The notes beneath the pieces were generated by a model. It saw only the letters and a list, made by a program, of their open reading frames with translations. It had not been told where the DNA came from and searched no databases. This document shows, piece by piece, positions 7,555-15,519 of a stretch of 64,000 nucleotides of DNA. The stretch is from Nocardioides sp. Iso805N. Lineage in GTDB: Bacteria > Actinomycetota > Actinomycetes > Propionibacteriales > Nocardioidaceae. Within the stretch, counting starts at the first letter, position 1, and the number at the start of each line of letters is the position of its first letter. The translations under genes and the position numbers were made by a program. The DNA lies in NCBI RefSeq assembly GCF_000364605.1, contig NZ_KB822576.1:558001-622000 (forward strand). The letters run 5' to 3'.

Positions 7555-8967
7555 TCAGGCGTTGGCCGGGGCGAGGTCGGCGGGAGCCGAGAGCGTGCCG
7601 CGCACGGCCGTGGCGGCGGCGACCGGCACGGAGACCAGGTGGGTGCGACCGCCCTTGCCCTGCCGCCCCTCGAAGTTGCGGTTGGAGGTGGAGGCGGAGC
7701 GCTCGCCCGGCTCCAGGGTGTCCGGGTTCATGCCCAGGCACATCGAACAGCCTGCGCCGCGCCACTCCGCGCCGGCCTCGATGAAGACCTTGTCCAGGCC
7801 CTCCTCCTGCGCCTGCAGACGGACCTTGACCGACCCCGGTACGACGAGCAGGCGGGTGCCGTCGGCGACCTTGTGACCCTTGATCGTCTCGGCCGCGAGG
7901 CGCAGGTCCTCGATCCGGCCGTTGGTGCACGAGCCGATGAAGACGGTGTCGACCTTGACCTCACGCAGCGGCGTACCGGCCTCGAGGCCCATGTAGGCGA
8001 GCGCCTTCTCGGCGGCGACGCGGTCCTGCTCCTCGGCGAAGTCAGCCGGGTTCGGGACGTTGGCGCCCAGCGGTGCACCCTGGCCCGGGTTGGTCCCCCA
8101 GGTCACGAACGGGGTGATCTCGGCGGCGTCGAGGACGATCTCCTCGTCGAAGACGGCGTCCTCGTCGGTGACGAGCGTCTTCCAGTGCTCGACGGCGGCA
8201 TCCCAGTCGGCGCCCTTGGGCGCCTCCGGCTTGCCCTCGATGTAGGCGAAGGTGGTCTCGTCGGGTGCGATCAGACCCGCCTTGGCGCCCCACTCGATCG
8301 ACATGTTGCAGATCGTCATGCGGCCCTCCATGGAGAGCGCCCGGATCGCCTCGCCGCGGTACTCGACGATGTAGCCCTGGCCGCCGCCCGTGCCGGTCTT
8401 GGAGATCAGCGTCAGGATGAGGTCCTTGGCGGTCACGCCGGCCGGCAGGGAGCCGTTCACGGTCACGGCCATGGTCTTCGGCTTGGCCTGCGGCAGCGTC
8501 TGGGTGGCGAGCACGTGCTCGACCTCGGAGGTGCCGATGCCGAACGCGATCGCGCCGAACGCGCCGTGGGTCGAGGTGTGCGAGTCACCGCAGACGATCG
8601 TCATGCCCGGCTGGGTCAGGCCCAGCTGCGGGCCGACGACGTGCACGATGCCCTGATTGACGTCGCCGAGCGGATGCAGACGTACGCCGAACTCCTCGGC
8701 GTTCTTGCGCAGCGTCTCGACCTGGGTGCGGGACACCGGGTCGGCGATCGGCTTGTCCCAGTCGAGGGTCGGGACGTTGTGGTCCTCGGTGGCCAGGGTC
8801 AGGTCGGGACGACGTACCTTGCGACCGGTCAGACGAAGGCCGTCGAACGCCTGGGGGCTGGTCACCTCGTGAATGAGGTGGAGGTCGATGTAGAGGAGGT
8901 CAGGCTCCCCAGCGGTCGACCGGACGACGTGCTCGTCCCACACCTTCTCCGACAGGGTCTTACCCAT
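7555..8967 (-). CDS. leuC: 3-isopropylmalate dehydratase large subunit
   Basis: A 470-residue aconitase-family [4Fe-4S] hydro-lyase, normal length. Cluster cysteines lie in FIGSCTNGR and in the pair [10 protein letters not shown]. Other hallmarks are [29 protein letters not shown] and the [11 protein letters not shown] end. It forms the isomerase with LeuD. The ribosome site AAGGAG is nine bases before ATG 8967. The gene is divergent from an IclR-family regulator; in Streptomyces and Corynebacterium that regulator (NdgR/AreB/LtbR) controls leuCD. A six-residue Ile-Val-Leu reading frame and a hairpin lie in its leader (separate entry). Confidence 0.97.
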   Translation of the reverse strand: MGKTLSEKVWDEHVVRSTAGEPDLLYIDLHLIHEVTSPQAFDGLRLTGRKVRRPDLTLATEDHNVPTLDWDKPIADPVSRTQVETLRKNAEEFGVRLHPLGDVNQGIVHVVGPQLGLTQPGMTIVCGDSHTSTHGAFGAIAFGIGTSEVEHVLATQTLPQAKPKTMAVTVNGSLPAGVTAKDLILTLISKTGTGGGQGYIVEYRGEAIRALSMEGRMTICNMSIEWGAKAGLIAPDETTFAYIEGKPEAPKGADWDAAVEHWKTLVTDEDAVFDEEIVLDAAEITPFVTWGTNPGQGAPLGANVPNPADFAEEQDRVAAEKALAYMGLEAGTPLREVKVDTVFIGSCTNGRIEDLRLAAETIKGHKVADGTRLLVVPGSVKVRLQAQEEGLDKVFIEAGAEWRGAGCSMCLGMNPDTLEPGERSASTSNRNFEGRQGKGGRTHLVSVPVAAATAVRGTLSAPADLAPANA

Positions 8968-8995
8968 GGTTCATCGCTCCTTGATCAGAACCGGC

Positions 8996-9043
8996 CGCTG
9001 TCCGCCTTGACAGCGCCCGTGCTCACCACGGTAGGACGATCAC
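8996..9043 (-). promoter_or_regulatory. Candidate leuC leader: tiny I-V-L peptide frame plus hairpin
   Basis: On the minus strand, GTG at 9043 opens a seven-codon frame, M-I-V-L-P-W-stop (stop at 9025-9023), that uses the rare leucine codon CTA. It is followed by a 7-bp perfect hairpin (9009-9015 with 8996-9002) before leuC. The three branched-chain residues and the hairpin resemble a minimal attenuation leader. However, there is no strong ribosome site and no U tract, so this is a candidate only. Confidence 0.3.
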
Positions 9044-9082
9044 CGCTTGCGATTCCACTCCGTGAGACCTTAGTCTTGCCAT

Positions 9083-9802
9083 ATGGACACATCGAGTGGA
9101 GTGGGCGTCCTCGACAAGGCCGCCCTCGTGCTGACCGCGCTGGAGTCCGGTCCGGCCACCTTGGCCGGGCTGGTGACGGCGACCGGGCTGGCACGCCCCA
9201 CGGCCCATCGTCTCGCAGTCGCGCTGGAGCACCATCGCCTCGTCGCCCGCGACATGCAGGGGCGCTTCGTGCTCGGCCCGCGGCTGGCGGAGCTCTCCGC
9301 GGCGGCCGGCGAGGACCGGCTGCTGGCGACCGCCGGCCCGGTGCTCGCGCGACTGCGCGACATCACCGGCGAGTCGGCGCAGCTGTGGCGGCGCCAGGGC
9401 GAGTTCCGCGTCTGCGTGGCCGCTGCCGAGCGCCCGTCGGGCCTGCGCGACACCATCCCGGTCGGCTCGCAGCTGACCATGCGCGCTGGTTCGGCTGCCC
9501 AGGTGCTGCTTGCCTGGGAGGACCCGGACCGCCTGCACCGCGGCCTGCAGAACGCAGCGTTCTCTGCGGCGGCGCTCTCGGGCATCCGCCGCCGCGGCTG
9601 GGCGCAGTCGATCGGCGAGCGCGAGGCCGGCGTCGCCTCGGTCTCGGCACCGGTCCGCTCCCCCGGCGGCAAGATCATCGCCGCGGTCTCCGTCTCCGGT
9701 CCGTTGGAGCGCCTCACCCGGCAGCCGGGCAAGATGCACGCCCCCGCCGTACTGGCCGCCGCCGAGCGGCTCTCCGAGTCGCTGCGTCGCGCCGCCGAAT
9801 AA
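9083..9802 (+). CDS. IclR-family transcriptional regulator (NdgR/AreB/LtbR-like)
   Basis: A 239-residue regulator. The N-terminal winged helix-turn-helix (about residues 8-65) contains ATLAGLVTATGLARPTAHRL; the C-terminal effector domain runs from about 75 to 235. Its position, divergent from leuCD and near gltX, is that of the conserved actinobacterial regulators NdgR (Streptomyces), AreB and LtbR. These bind the leuC upstream region and tune leucine and other amino-acid genes. The message is probably leaderless: TAGTCT (9071-9076), six bases, then ATG 9083. An imperfect inverted repeat (9052-9061 with 9092-9101) straddles the start and could be the operator. Confidence 0.88.
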   Translation: MDTSSGVGVLDKAALVLTALESGPATLAGLVTATGLARPTAHRLAVALEHHRLVARDMQGRFVLGPRLAELSAAAGEDRLLATAGPVLARLRDITGESAQLWRRQGEFRVCVAAAERPSGLRDTIPVGSQLTMRAGSAAQVLLAWEDPDRLHRGLQNAAFSAAALSGIRRRGWAQSIGEREAGVASVSAPVRSPGGKIIAAVSVSGPLERLTRQPGKMHAPAVLAAAERLSESLRRAAE

Positions 9803-9814
9803 CCCCGAATCTGT

Positions 9815-9910
9815 AGAAATGGCCCGCGAGTCTGCACTTAGGCGCAGACTCGCGGGCCATTTCTCACTACTCGCGGGCCATTTCTCACTACTCGCGGGCC
9901 ATTTCTCACT
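9815..9910. repeat. 21-bp perfect palindrome followed by tandem copies of its right arm
   Basis: Positions 9815-9835 and 9844-9864 form a perfect 21-bp inverted repeat with an 8-nt loop (ACTTAGGC). The right arm belongs to a 21-bp unit beginning ACTCGCGGGCC that occurs three times head-to-tail (9848-9868, 9869-9889, 9890-9910), identical in all copies. The block lies 12 bases after the IclR stop and ends 12 bases before the Nudix -10 box. The hairpin could terminate the regulator transcript. The extra copies could pair alternatively with the single left arm. Confidence 0.9.
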
Positions 9911-9934
9911 ACTCGAGGTCCGTAGGCTGTGCCG

Positions 9935-10477
9935 GTGAGCTGGGAGACACTGAGCAGTCGCCGCGTCTACACGAACCCGTGGATCAGCGTCCGCGAGGAC
10001 CAGGTACTGCGTCCCGACGGCTCACCCGGCATCTACGGCGTCGTCGATCTTCAACATCCGGCGGTGTTCATCGTCCCGGTGACCGATGAGGGCGAGGTTC
10101 TGCTCGTACGGCAGCGCCGCTACGCGATCGGTCGAGACTCCCTCGAGATCCCGGCCGGCGGGACGGACGGCGAGGCGGTCCTGGTCGCCGCTCGTCGGGA
10201 GCTGCTGGAGGAGACCGGGTACGACGCCGCCGAGCTGCGCATCCTCAGCGAGGTCTACTCGCTCAACGGCGTGTCCAACGCTCCGGGTCACATCGTCCTC
10301 GCCACCGGGCTGACCCGGGTCGCCGATGGCGGTGGCCTCGACGAGGAGGGCATCACCGGCGTCGAGAGCGTCGCCTGGGCCGACCTGTTCGAGCTGTTGC
10401 GCACCGGCGAGATCCACGACGGCGAGACGGCCGCGGCACTGATGTACGCCGCCGTCGCGCTCGGCCGGGTGCAGTGA
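9935..10477 (+). CDS. Nudix hydrolase (ADP-ribose pyrophosphatase-like)
   Basis: A Nudix-fold protein of 180 residues. The Nudix box is clear in E-x7-REUxEExGU form (EAVLVAARRELLEETGY). The conserved EIPAGG just before it is one residue shorter than the G-x5-E consensus. Family members of this architecture hydrolyse ADP-ribose or other nucleoside diphosphates linked to X, with Mg2+ held by the box glutamates. GTG 9935 is chosen over GTG 9929 because TAGGCT (9923-9928) sits six bases before it, the leaderless spacing seen throughout this window. It is flanked by intergenic repeats on both sides. Confidence 0.85.
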   Translation: MSWETLSSRRVYTNPWISVREDQVLRPDGSPGIYGVVDLQHPAVFIVPVTDEGEVLLVRQRRYAIGRDSLEIPAGGTDGEAVLVAARRELLEETGYDAAELRILSEVYSLNGVSNAPGHIVLATGLTRVADGGGLDEEGITGVESVAWADLFELLRTGEIHDGETAAALMYAAVALGRVQ

Positions 10478-10488
10478 CCACCCAACGC

Positions 10489-10528
10489 GCGAGAGCTGAC
10501 CCCTCGACCTGCGAGAACTGACCCCTCG
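10489..10528. repeat. Two tandem copies of a 22-bp-period repeat
   Basis: GCGAGAGCTGACCCCTCG (10489-10506) recurs as GCGAGAACTGACCCCTCG (10511-10528) with one substitution, a period of 22 bp. It fills the gap between the convergent Nudix and ogt stops. Its period and CGAGAG...ACC wording resemble tandem blocks at 33649 and 60844. Confidence 0.75.
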
Positions 10529-10530
10529 GC

Positions 10531-11010
10531 TCAGAAGAGCGCCTCGGTCTCCAGGTCGAGCAGCAGCTGCTTGCGTTCCACACCGCCCGCGTAGCCGGTG
10601 AGCGAGCCGTTCGCCCCGATCACGCGGTGACACGGGATCACCACCGGGATGGGGTTGCGGCCGTTGGCCAGGCCGACCGCACGCGCGCCGTGACCGGTCA
10701 GGCCGAGTCGCCCCGCGATCTCGCCGTACGTCGCGGTCCGGCCGTACCCGATCGTCACCAGCTCCTGCCACACCTTCTGTTGGAAGACCGTGCCGAGCGG
10801 CGCGAGCGGCAGGTCGAAGGTGGTGCGTTCCCCGGCGAAGTACTCGGCGAGCTGGCCCGCACACGCCGCCAGCACAGGATTCTGGTCGTCGCGGTCGCCG
10901 CGCAGCCGGCCGTCGGCGTAGGCGAAGGGGTGGAAGTCGATGGCGACGATCGCGCCGTCGTCCTCCACGAGTCGCAGCTCCCCGATCGGGGAGTCGATCA
11001 CGGTCCACAT
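10531..11010 (-). CDS. ogt: Methylated-DNA--[protein]-cysteine S-methyltransferase
   Basis: The 159-residue suicide enzyme removes O6-alkyl groups from guanine by transferring them to its own cysteine. The active-site motif IPCHRVIG holds Cys127. The DNA-binding helix-turn-helix and arginine finger are in FQQKVWQEL and TYGEIAGRLGLTGHGARAVGLANGRNP. Its ATG overlaps the stop of the Ada-AlkA fusion (TGATG), so the two alkylation-repair genes are translationally coupled. The downstream gap holds a tandem repeat rather than a terminator. Confidence 0.95.
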   Translation of the reverse strand: MWTVIDSPIGELRLVEDDGAIVAIDFHPFAYADGRLRGDRDDQNPVLAACAGQLAEYFAGERTTFDLPLAPLGTVFQQKVWQELVTIGYGRTATYGEIAGRLGLTGHGARAVGLANGRNPIPVVIPCHRVIGANGSLTGYAGGVERKQLLLDLETEALF

Positions 11011-12473
11011 CAGGCTGCCTCCACGGCTTGGTCGAGTGAGTTCCACAGGTAGAGCGAGGCGTAGGAGCGCCACGGGCGCCACGCCGCCTCGGCGGTGTCG
11101 AGATCGGAGTCGGCCCCGAGGCGGTTCAGCGCCCGGCGCAGCCCGACGTCGGAGGGCAGGAACACGTCCGGGTGGCCGAGCGCCCGCAGGGCGATGTAGC
11201 CGGCGGTCCACGGCCCGATCCCGGGCAGCGCCAGCAGCGCATCGCGTACGGCGTCGCGATCCGCGCCGCGATCCAGCGCCACCTCGCCGCTGACGATCGC
11301 GGCGGCCATGGTGTTGAGCGCTCGCCCGCGCGAGCGCGGCATCGGCAGCGCCTCGGGATCGATGCCGGCGATGGTCTCGGCGGCCGGGAAGACATGGGTC
11401 AGCCCGTCGATCTCGGACGCGAAAGGCACACCGTGGGCGGCGACGAGCCGGCCCAGCACCGTCCGGGCACCGGCGACACTGACCTGCTGCCCCACGATGG
11501 TGCGCACCGCGAGCTCGGCGCCGTCGGGCGCACCCGGCACTCTCAGCCCCGGCGTCGCGGCCACCAGGCCACCGAGCACCGGGTCCGCGCCGAGGTGCTG
11601 ACCGACAGCGACCGGGTCGCAGTCGGCGTCGAGGATCCGGCGCACCCGCTCCACGGCCGCGCCGGTGTCGCGCAGGTCGGTCAGCCGGAAGGCCGCCGGC
11701 ACGAAAGCCGTCCCCGGGCCGGCCAGGTCACTCAGCTCCAGCTCGACGACGGCGGGCCCGTGCGGGAGGTCGAGGGTACGCGCGTAGGTGGTTCCCTCCG
11801 CGACCTCGACGCCCGGCACGGCATGGTCGGCCAGGAAGCGCAGCAGCGCCGCGCCGGCGTACGGCGTCCGCACGGCCAGGCGCAGGTGCATCACCCCGCT
11901 GCCGGCTGCGCGGGAGCGATGGCCGCGCAGCTGCGACGGCGTGGCGGCGTACACCTCCCGGACGGTGTCGTTGAACTGCCGCACGCTCGCGAACCCGGCC
12001 GCGAACGCGACGTCGGCGAGCCCGAGCTCACTGGTCTCGATCAGCACCCGTGCGGTCTGCGCACGGCGCGCTCGGGCGAGCGCCAGCGGGCCGGCGCCGA
12101 CCTCGGCAAGGAGCAGTCTGTTGAGGTGGCGGGGTGTGTAGCCCATCCGCCGAGCCAGCCCGTCGACGCCTTCGCGATCAACGACGCCGTCGGCGATGAG
12201 TCGCATCGCCCGTCCGGCAGCGGTCGCGGCGACGTCCCACTCGGGGCTCCCCGGGGTGGCGTCGGGCAGGCAGCGCTTGCAGGCGCGGTAGCCGGCCGCC
12301 TGGGCCGCCGCGGCGCTGCGATGGAAGGAGACGTTGGCCAGCGCGGGCGTCCGTGCCGGGCACGAGGGACGGCAGTAGATGCCGGTGGTGCGAACGGCGG
12401 TGTAGAAGACGCCGTCGAAGCGCCGATCGCGCGAGGAGACCGCGCGGTAGCAGGCTTCGGTGTCGAGTTCCAT
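11010..12473 (-). CDS. alkA: Ada-type regulator fused to 3-methyladenine DNA glycosylase (AlkA)
   Basis: A 487-residue fusion. Residues 1-75 are the Ada zinc domain: GIYCRPSCPAR and CKRC supply Cys34, Cys38, Cys65 and Cys68. Cys34 corresponds to the methyl-accepting cysteine of E. coli Ada. An AraC-type helix-turn-helix follows (about 85-180, GVDGLARRMGYTPRHLNRLL). From about 195 comes the AlkA fold with the HhH-GPD motif LPGIGPWTAGYIAL and the catalytic Asp in FLPSD. It should sense methylphosphotriesters, activate transcription and excise alkylated bases. This architecture is known in Actinobacteria. ATG 12473 is taken because it aligns with Ada starts and follows an AGGATGGAG stretch. Confidence 0.94.
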   Translation of the reverse strand: MELDTEACYRAVSSRDRRFDGVFYTAVRTTGIYCRPSCPARTPALANVSFHRSAAAAQAAGYRACKRCLPDATPGSPEWDVAATAAGRAMRLIADGVVDREGVDGLARRMGYTPRHLNRLLLAEVGAGPLALARARRAQTARVLIETSELGLADVAFAAGFASVRQFNDTVREVYAATPSQLRGHRSRAAGSGVMHLRLAVRTPYAGAALLRFLADHAVPGVEVAEGTTYARTLDLPHGPAVVELELSDLAGPGTAFVPAAFRLTDLRDTGAAVERVRRILDADCDPVAVGQHLGADPVLGGLVAATPGLRVPGAPDGAELAVRTIVGQQVSVAGARTVLGRLVAAHGVPFASEIDGLTHVFPAAETIAGIDPEALPMPRSRGRALNTMAAAIVSGEVALDRGADRDAVRDALLALPGIGPWTAGYIALRALGHPDVFLPSDVGLRRALNRLGADSDLDTAEAAWRPWRSYASLYLWNSLDQAVEAA

Positions 12474-12609
12474 GGCTCCATCCTCTCCCACCGACGGGCG
12501 TCTTTCTCGCGGGAATCGGACACGGTCGCCGAGGAGGCCAGGAGCGACACGAACCGGCGAGTACGAAGACATTCATGTCTGTCTCAGCCAGACCTGGCAG
12601 GATCCGGAC

Positions 12610-13872
12610 ATGTCACAGACCGGCCCGATGGCGCCGCACCACCGCCGGGCGGTCTTCACCGTCATCGCCAGCACGCTGCTCGTGCTCGCCATCGCGACCG
12701 GCACGCTGGTGGCGGTCTTCTACAAGCACCTCGACGGCAACCTCCACGCCGGCCAGGCGATCAAGCACGAGACCACGAAGAAGCAGAGCGGCCCGAAGGC
12801 ACCGCTCAACATCTTGGTGATGGGCCTGGACACCCGTGACTGCGCCGGGTGCAAGATCGACAACGAGCCCGGGGGCGACGGTTCGGACACGACGATCCTG
12901 GTGCACATCTCCGCGGACCGGAAGTCGGCCTACGGCATCTCGATCCCGCGCGACGCGCTGGTCAAGCCGGTCGCCTGCACCGAGCACTCGCTGTACAAGG
13001 AGACCGGCCTGGTGCAGTGGAACGCCGCCTACAGCGCCGGCGGTGCCGACTGCACCGCCGAGCAGTTGGAGAAGAACTTCGGCGTCTTCGTCGACGGCTA
13101 CATCACGGTCAACTTCGGCGGCTTCAAGGGGATGGTCGACGCGATCCACGGGGTCAACATGTGCATCCCGTTCGAGCTGAGCGACCCGACCTACGAGAAG
13201 TACACGTTCGAGCCCGGCAAGTCCGTGCACCTCAACGGCACCAACGCCTTGAAGTACGTCCGGCTCCGGCACGTCTACGGTCACGGCCTGGACGGCTCCG
13301 ACATCGCGCGGATGAAGCGCCAACAGGCCTTCATCTCCGCCATGATCGACAAGCTCCACTCCGCCGACACGTTGGCGCAGCCCTACAAGCTGGTGCAGTT
13401 CGCGAACTCGCTGACCAAGTCGATGACCCCCAGCCCGGAGTTCGACTCGGTCAAGAAGCTCGTCAAGCTCGCCGAGCAGGTCAAGGACATCGACCTGACC
13501 AACATCCAGTTCATCACGGTCCCGAGCCAGCCCTACGACGTGCCCAGGACCGACCCGGTCTGGGGGCGCGTCGAGATCCTTCCGGCCGCGAAGAAGATGT
13601 GGAAGCGCGTACGGCAGGACAAGCCGCTCTCGCAGTCGCTGGCGTCCGGGGCAATCTCAGCCGGCGGCGCGGGCACGACGTCCGACTCGACTGCAGCCTC
13701 GGGCTCGTCGACGCCCTCGGGTACGGCGAGCGCCTCCGGCGTACCGTCCGGCTCGTCGTCTGACTCGTCGTCTGACTCGTCATCCTCCTCGACGTCGCCG
13801 TCCGGGAGCACGAGCGCCGAGACGTCGGAGCAGGCGACCAAGGACGCCGCGAAGTACGGCCTCTGCGCCTGA
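12610..13872 (+). CDS. LytR-CpsA-Psr (LCP) family cell-wall polymer ligase
   Basis: A 420-residue membrane-anchored protein. A short cytoplasmic N-terminus and one membrane helix (about residues 15-37, VFTVIASTLLVLAIATGTLV) precede the LCP domain (about 65-240). Conserved LCP blocks are NILVMGLDTRD, SDTTILVHI, ISIPRDA, VDGYITVNFGGF and LKYVRLRH. LCP enzymes attach teichoic-acid-like polymers or arabinogalactan to peptidoglycan from lipid carriers. The last 80 or so residues are a Ser/Gly/Thr low-complexity tail. A CAGGAT hexamer (12598-12603) six bases before ATG suggests weak leaderless initiation, although AGGA could also act as a ribosome site. Ends at a strong hairpin. Confidence 0.93.
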   Translation: MSQTGPMAPHHRRAVFTVIASTLLVLAIATGTLVAVFYKHLDGNLHAGQAIKHETTKKQSGPKAPLNILVMGLDTRDCAGCKIDNEPGGDGSDTTILVHISADRKSAYGISIPRDALVKPVACTEHSLYKETGLVQWNAAYSAGGADCTAEQLEKNFGVFVDGYITVNFGGFKGMVDAIHGVNMCIPFELSDPTYEKYTFEPGKSVHLNGTNALKYVRLRHVYGHGLDGSDIARMKRQQAFISAMIDKLHSADTLAQPYKLVQFANSLTKSMTPSPEFDSVKKLVKLAEQVKDIDLTNIQFITVPSQPYDVPRTDPVWGRVEILPAAKKMWKRVRQDKPLSQSLASGAISAGGAGTTSDSTAASGSSTPSGTASASGVPSGSSSDSSSDSSSSSTSPSGSTSAETSEQATKDAAKYGLCA

Positions 13873-13907
13873 GGCCAGGCCGCCCGTGCAGCGGCCAGAG
13901 CGAAGCG

Positions 13908-13940
13908 AAGAGGCCCGGCGCTGACAGCGCCGGGCCTCTT
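13908..13940. terminator. Perfect 15-bp hairpin between LCP gene and tRNA-Glu
   Basis: A 15-bp perfect stem (13908-13922 with 13926-13940) with a 3-nt GAC loop stands between the LCP stop (13872, plus strand) and the 3' end of tRNA-Glu (13947, minus strand). It is probably a bidirectional terminator. Confidence 0.8.
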
Positions 13941-13946
13941 CCTGCG

Positions 13947-14022
13947 TGGTACCCCCGACCGGATTTGAACCGGCGTTACCGCCGTGAGAGGGCGACGTCC
14001 TAGGCCGCTAGACGACGGGGGC
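13947..14022 (-). tRNA. tRNA-Glu (anticodon CUC), copy 1
   Basis: Read on the minus strand, the 76-nt sequence folds as a cloverleaf: acceptor GCCCCCG with CGGGGGU, D-loop with CUAGCGGCCUAGG, anticodon stem CGCC/GGCG around loop CUCUCAC (anticodon CUC, Glu, reads GAG), T-loop UUCAAAU, discriminator A, and an encoded CCA end at 13949-13947. It is identical to the copy at 14314-14389, and the identity extends a few bases into both flanks. It lies downstream of gltX, whose product charges it. Confidence 0.97.
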
Positions 14023-14146
14023 TTGCAGGTGCTGTCCGAGCGGTCACCCGCCGGCCAACGAGAGAAGACATTAGCGGCTGCGGAGGCCACGCAGCCAATC
14101 CAGAGCGCTGCGGCGCGCGTCACACCGTGGGCCTGGGGCGGGCGGC

Positions 14147-14246
14147 GGGGCGGTTTTGACCCCTGAGGGTCAGAACCGCACGTTGTCGGGCAAAGCTTCG
14201 GGGTACAACGTGCGGTATTGACCCCTGGGGGTCACAACCTCGCCCC
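14147..14246. repeat. 100-bp nested palindrome between the two tRNA-Glu genes
   Basis: Arms 14147-14186 and 14205-14246 are near-perfect inverted repeats, including GCACGTTGT with ACAACGTGC, around an 18-nt centre. Each arm itself contains a smaller palindrome (14152-14177 and 14214-14239) built on TGACCCC...GGGGTCA. The structure can therefore fold as one long hairpin or as a three-way cruciform. It sits in the spacer between duplicated tRNA genes and holds no reading frame of note. Confidence 0.85.
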
Positions 14247-14274
14247 CGTCCGCCGCGCCTCCTGCCGGAAATGC

Positions 14275-14308
14275 GAAGCGGCCCGGCGCTCGCGCACCGG
14301 GCCACTTC
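14275..14308 (-). terminator. Hairpin immediately downstream of tRNA-Glu copy 2
   Basis: GAAGCGGCCCGG (14275-14286) pairs with CCGGGCCACTTC (14297-14308) with one mismatch and a 10-nt loop. It ends 5 bases beyond the encoded CCA of tRNA-Glu copy 2. It is the counterpart of the hairpin beside copy 1, so tRNA and terminator appear to have been duplicated together. Confidence 0.6.
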
Positions 14309-14313
14309 CTGCG

Positions 14314-14389
14314 TGGTACCCCCGACCGGATTTGAACCGGCGTTACCGCCGTGAGAGGGCGACGTCCTAGGCCGCTAGACGACGGGGGC
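14314..14389 (-). tRNA. tRNA-Glu (anticodon CUC), copy 2
   Basis: Base-for-base the same 76-nt gene as copy 1, with anticodon CUC and encoded CCA (14316-14314). The flanks CTTCCTGCGTGGTACC and CTTGCAGGTG are shared with copy 1, which marks a recent local duplication. It follows tRNA-Gln by 35 bp and is probably transcribed with it. Confidence 0.97.
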
Positions 14390-14424
14390 TTGCAGGTGGC
14401 TCCCCTCCGAAGGAGAGGGATCCG

Positions 14425-14496
14425 CTGGGATACTAGGACTCGAACCTAGAATAACTGGACCAGAACCAGTCGTGTTGCCAATTACACCATATCCCA
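14425..14496 (-). tRNA. tRNA-Gln (anticodon CUG)
   Basis: A 72-nt cloverleaf on the minus strand: acceptor UGGGAUA with UAUCCCA, D-arm with GUGUAAUUGGCAACAC, anticodon stem ACUGG/CCAGU around loop UUCUGGU (anticodon CUG, reads CAG), T-arm with UUCGAGU, discriminator G. CCA is not encoded (CGG follows), unlike the neighbouring tRNA-Glu genes. A 7-bp palindrome (14496-14502 with 14507-14513) abuts the 5' end and may matter for 5' processing. The gltX-tRNA-Gln-tRNA-Glu grouping is common in Actinobacteria. Confidence 0.96.
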
Positions 14497-14551
14497 TTGA
14501 CTTTCTAGTCAATCACGCCCTCCACCGGAGCGGCTGGCGCGAGACGAAAGA

Positions 14552-15511
14552 TTACATGGCCCGCCCTGCCGGTGCGAAATCGGGTGCCTCGGTCCGGGTC
14601 TGGAGCCCTCTCCGCCGCCCGGCCCACAGCACCAGCGCCAGGAAGACCAGCGACTGGGTGAGGGTCACCGGGATGTTCCACCAGCTGCCCGAGGAAGCGT
14701 TGAGCGTCTCGCTCATGTTCCCGTAGGCCAGGGCAAGGCCGAAGGCGAGGAAGTTGTTGAGTACGTGCATCGCGATGCCAGCCTCCAGGCCACCGGTCGC
14801 GATCACCAGCACGCCGGCGACGAGCCCGAACGCGAACCGGTCGAAGAAGACCGGAACGTCCTGTCCCCCGTGGGCCAGGGCGAACAGGAAGGCGGGGATC
14901 ACCACCGCCGCCCAGCGCGCCCGGAACAGCCCGCCGAAGGCCTGGGTGAGGTAGCCCCGGAAGGCGTACTCCTCCCCCGCCGCCTGCAGCGGCGTCAGGA
15001 AGAGGATCACCAGCAGGTAGTCGCGCATCGTCGAGGACCAGTGGTTCAGCGCCCCGCCGACCTTCGTGTCCGAAGGCCCCTGCGAGGGCAGCACCGCCGA
15101 GACGAGCAGCGTCGCGATCAACGCCAGTACGGCGAGGGCCAGGCACAACCCGAACCACCGCCAGCGGATGCGCGGACGCACCGATGCCAGCCAGGCCGGG
15201 CGCAGCCGGTGCACGGACCACGTCACCAGCATCGCGACCGGGATCGCGGCCGCCAGCGAGAGGTTGAGGAACGCCAACGCGGGCGGGGTGACGTGCTTGG
15301 TGTCGCTGAGCCGATCCATCGCGGCAGACACGTCGCGACCTGCCACGGCGTACCCGAGGGCGAAGGCCCCCTCGAGCACCAGCTGCGCCACCACCAAGGT
15401 GAGGACCAGCAGCGCGAAGACACCCAGGAGCGTGCGGAGGACGCCGTTGTGCCCGCCCCGGTGCAACTGGTGGTAGGCGAGGCCCCGTCCGGGCTCCTGA
15501 GTGTGCAGCAC
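14552..15511 (-). CDS. CPBP-family intramembrane metalloprotease
   Basis: A polytopic membrane protein of 319 residues with about eight hydrophobic helices. The three CPBP (Abi/CAAX-like protease) motifs are present: EEYAFRG (EExxxR), FALAHGG (FxxxH) and HVLNNFLAF (HxxxN). These residues bind the metal or form the active site in Rce1-type glutamyl proteases. The substrate is unknown; bacterial members act in peptide processing, immunity or membrane homeostasis. GTG 15511 is chosen because it falls 8 bases after the gltX stop with GAGG upstream; the longer frame only overlaps gltX. Probably the last protein gene of the FAH-gltX-CPBP operon. Confidence 0.85.
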   Translation of the reverse strand: MLHTQEPGRGLAYHQLHRGGHNGVLRTLLGVFALLVLTLVVAQLVLEGAFALGYAVAGRDVSAAMDRLSDTKHVTPPALAFLNLSLAAAIPVAMLVTWSVHRLRPAWLASVRPRIRWRWFGLCLALAVLALIATLLVSAVLPSQGPSDTKVGGALNHWSSTMRDYLLVILFLTPLQAAGEEYAFRGYLTQAFGGLFRARWAAVVIPAFLFALAHGGQDVPVFFDRFAFGLVAGVLVIATGGLEAGIAMHVLNNFLAFGLALAYGNMSETLNASSGSWWNIPVTLTQSLVFLALVLWAGRRRGLQTRTEAPDFAPAGRAM

Positions 15512-15519
15512 GTCCAGCC

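Noticed and set aside
9844..9910. CRISPR-like array
   Set aside because: The three 21-bp units are directly adjacent with no spacers, and no cas genes are in the window.
13947..14496. Integration site for a mobile element at the tRNA genes
   Set aside because: No integrase gene or partial tRNA att repeat is found; the second tRNA-Glu is complete and better explained by tandem duplication.
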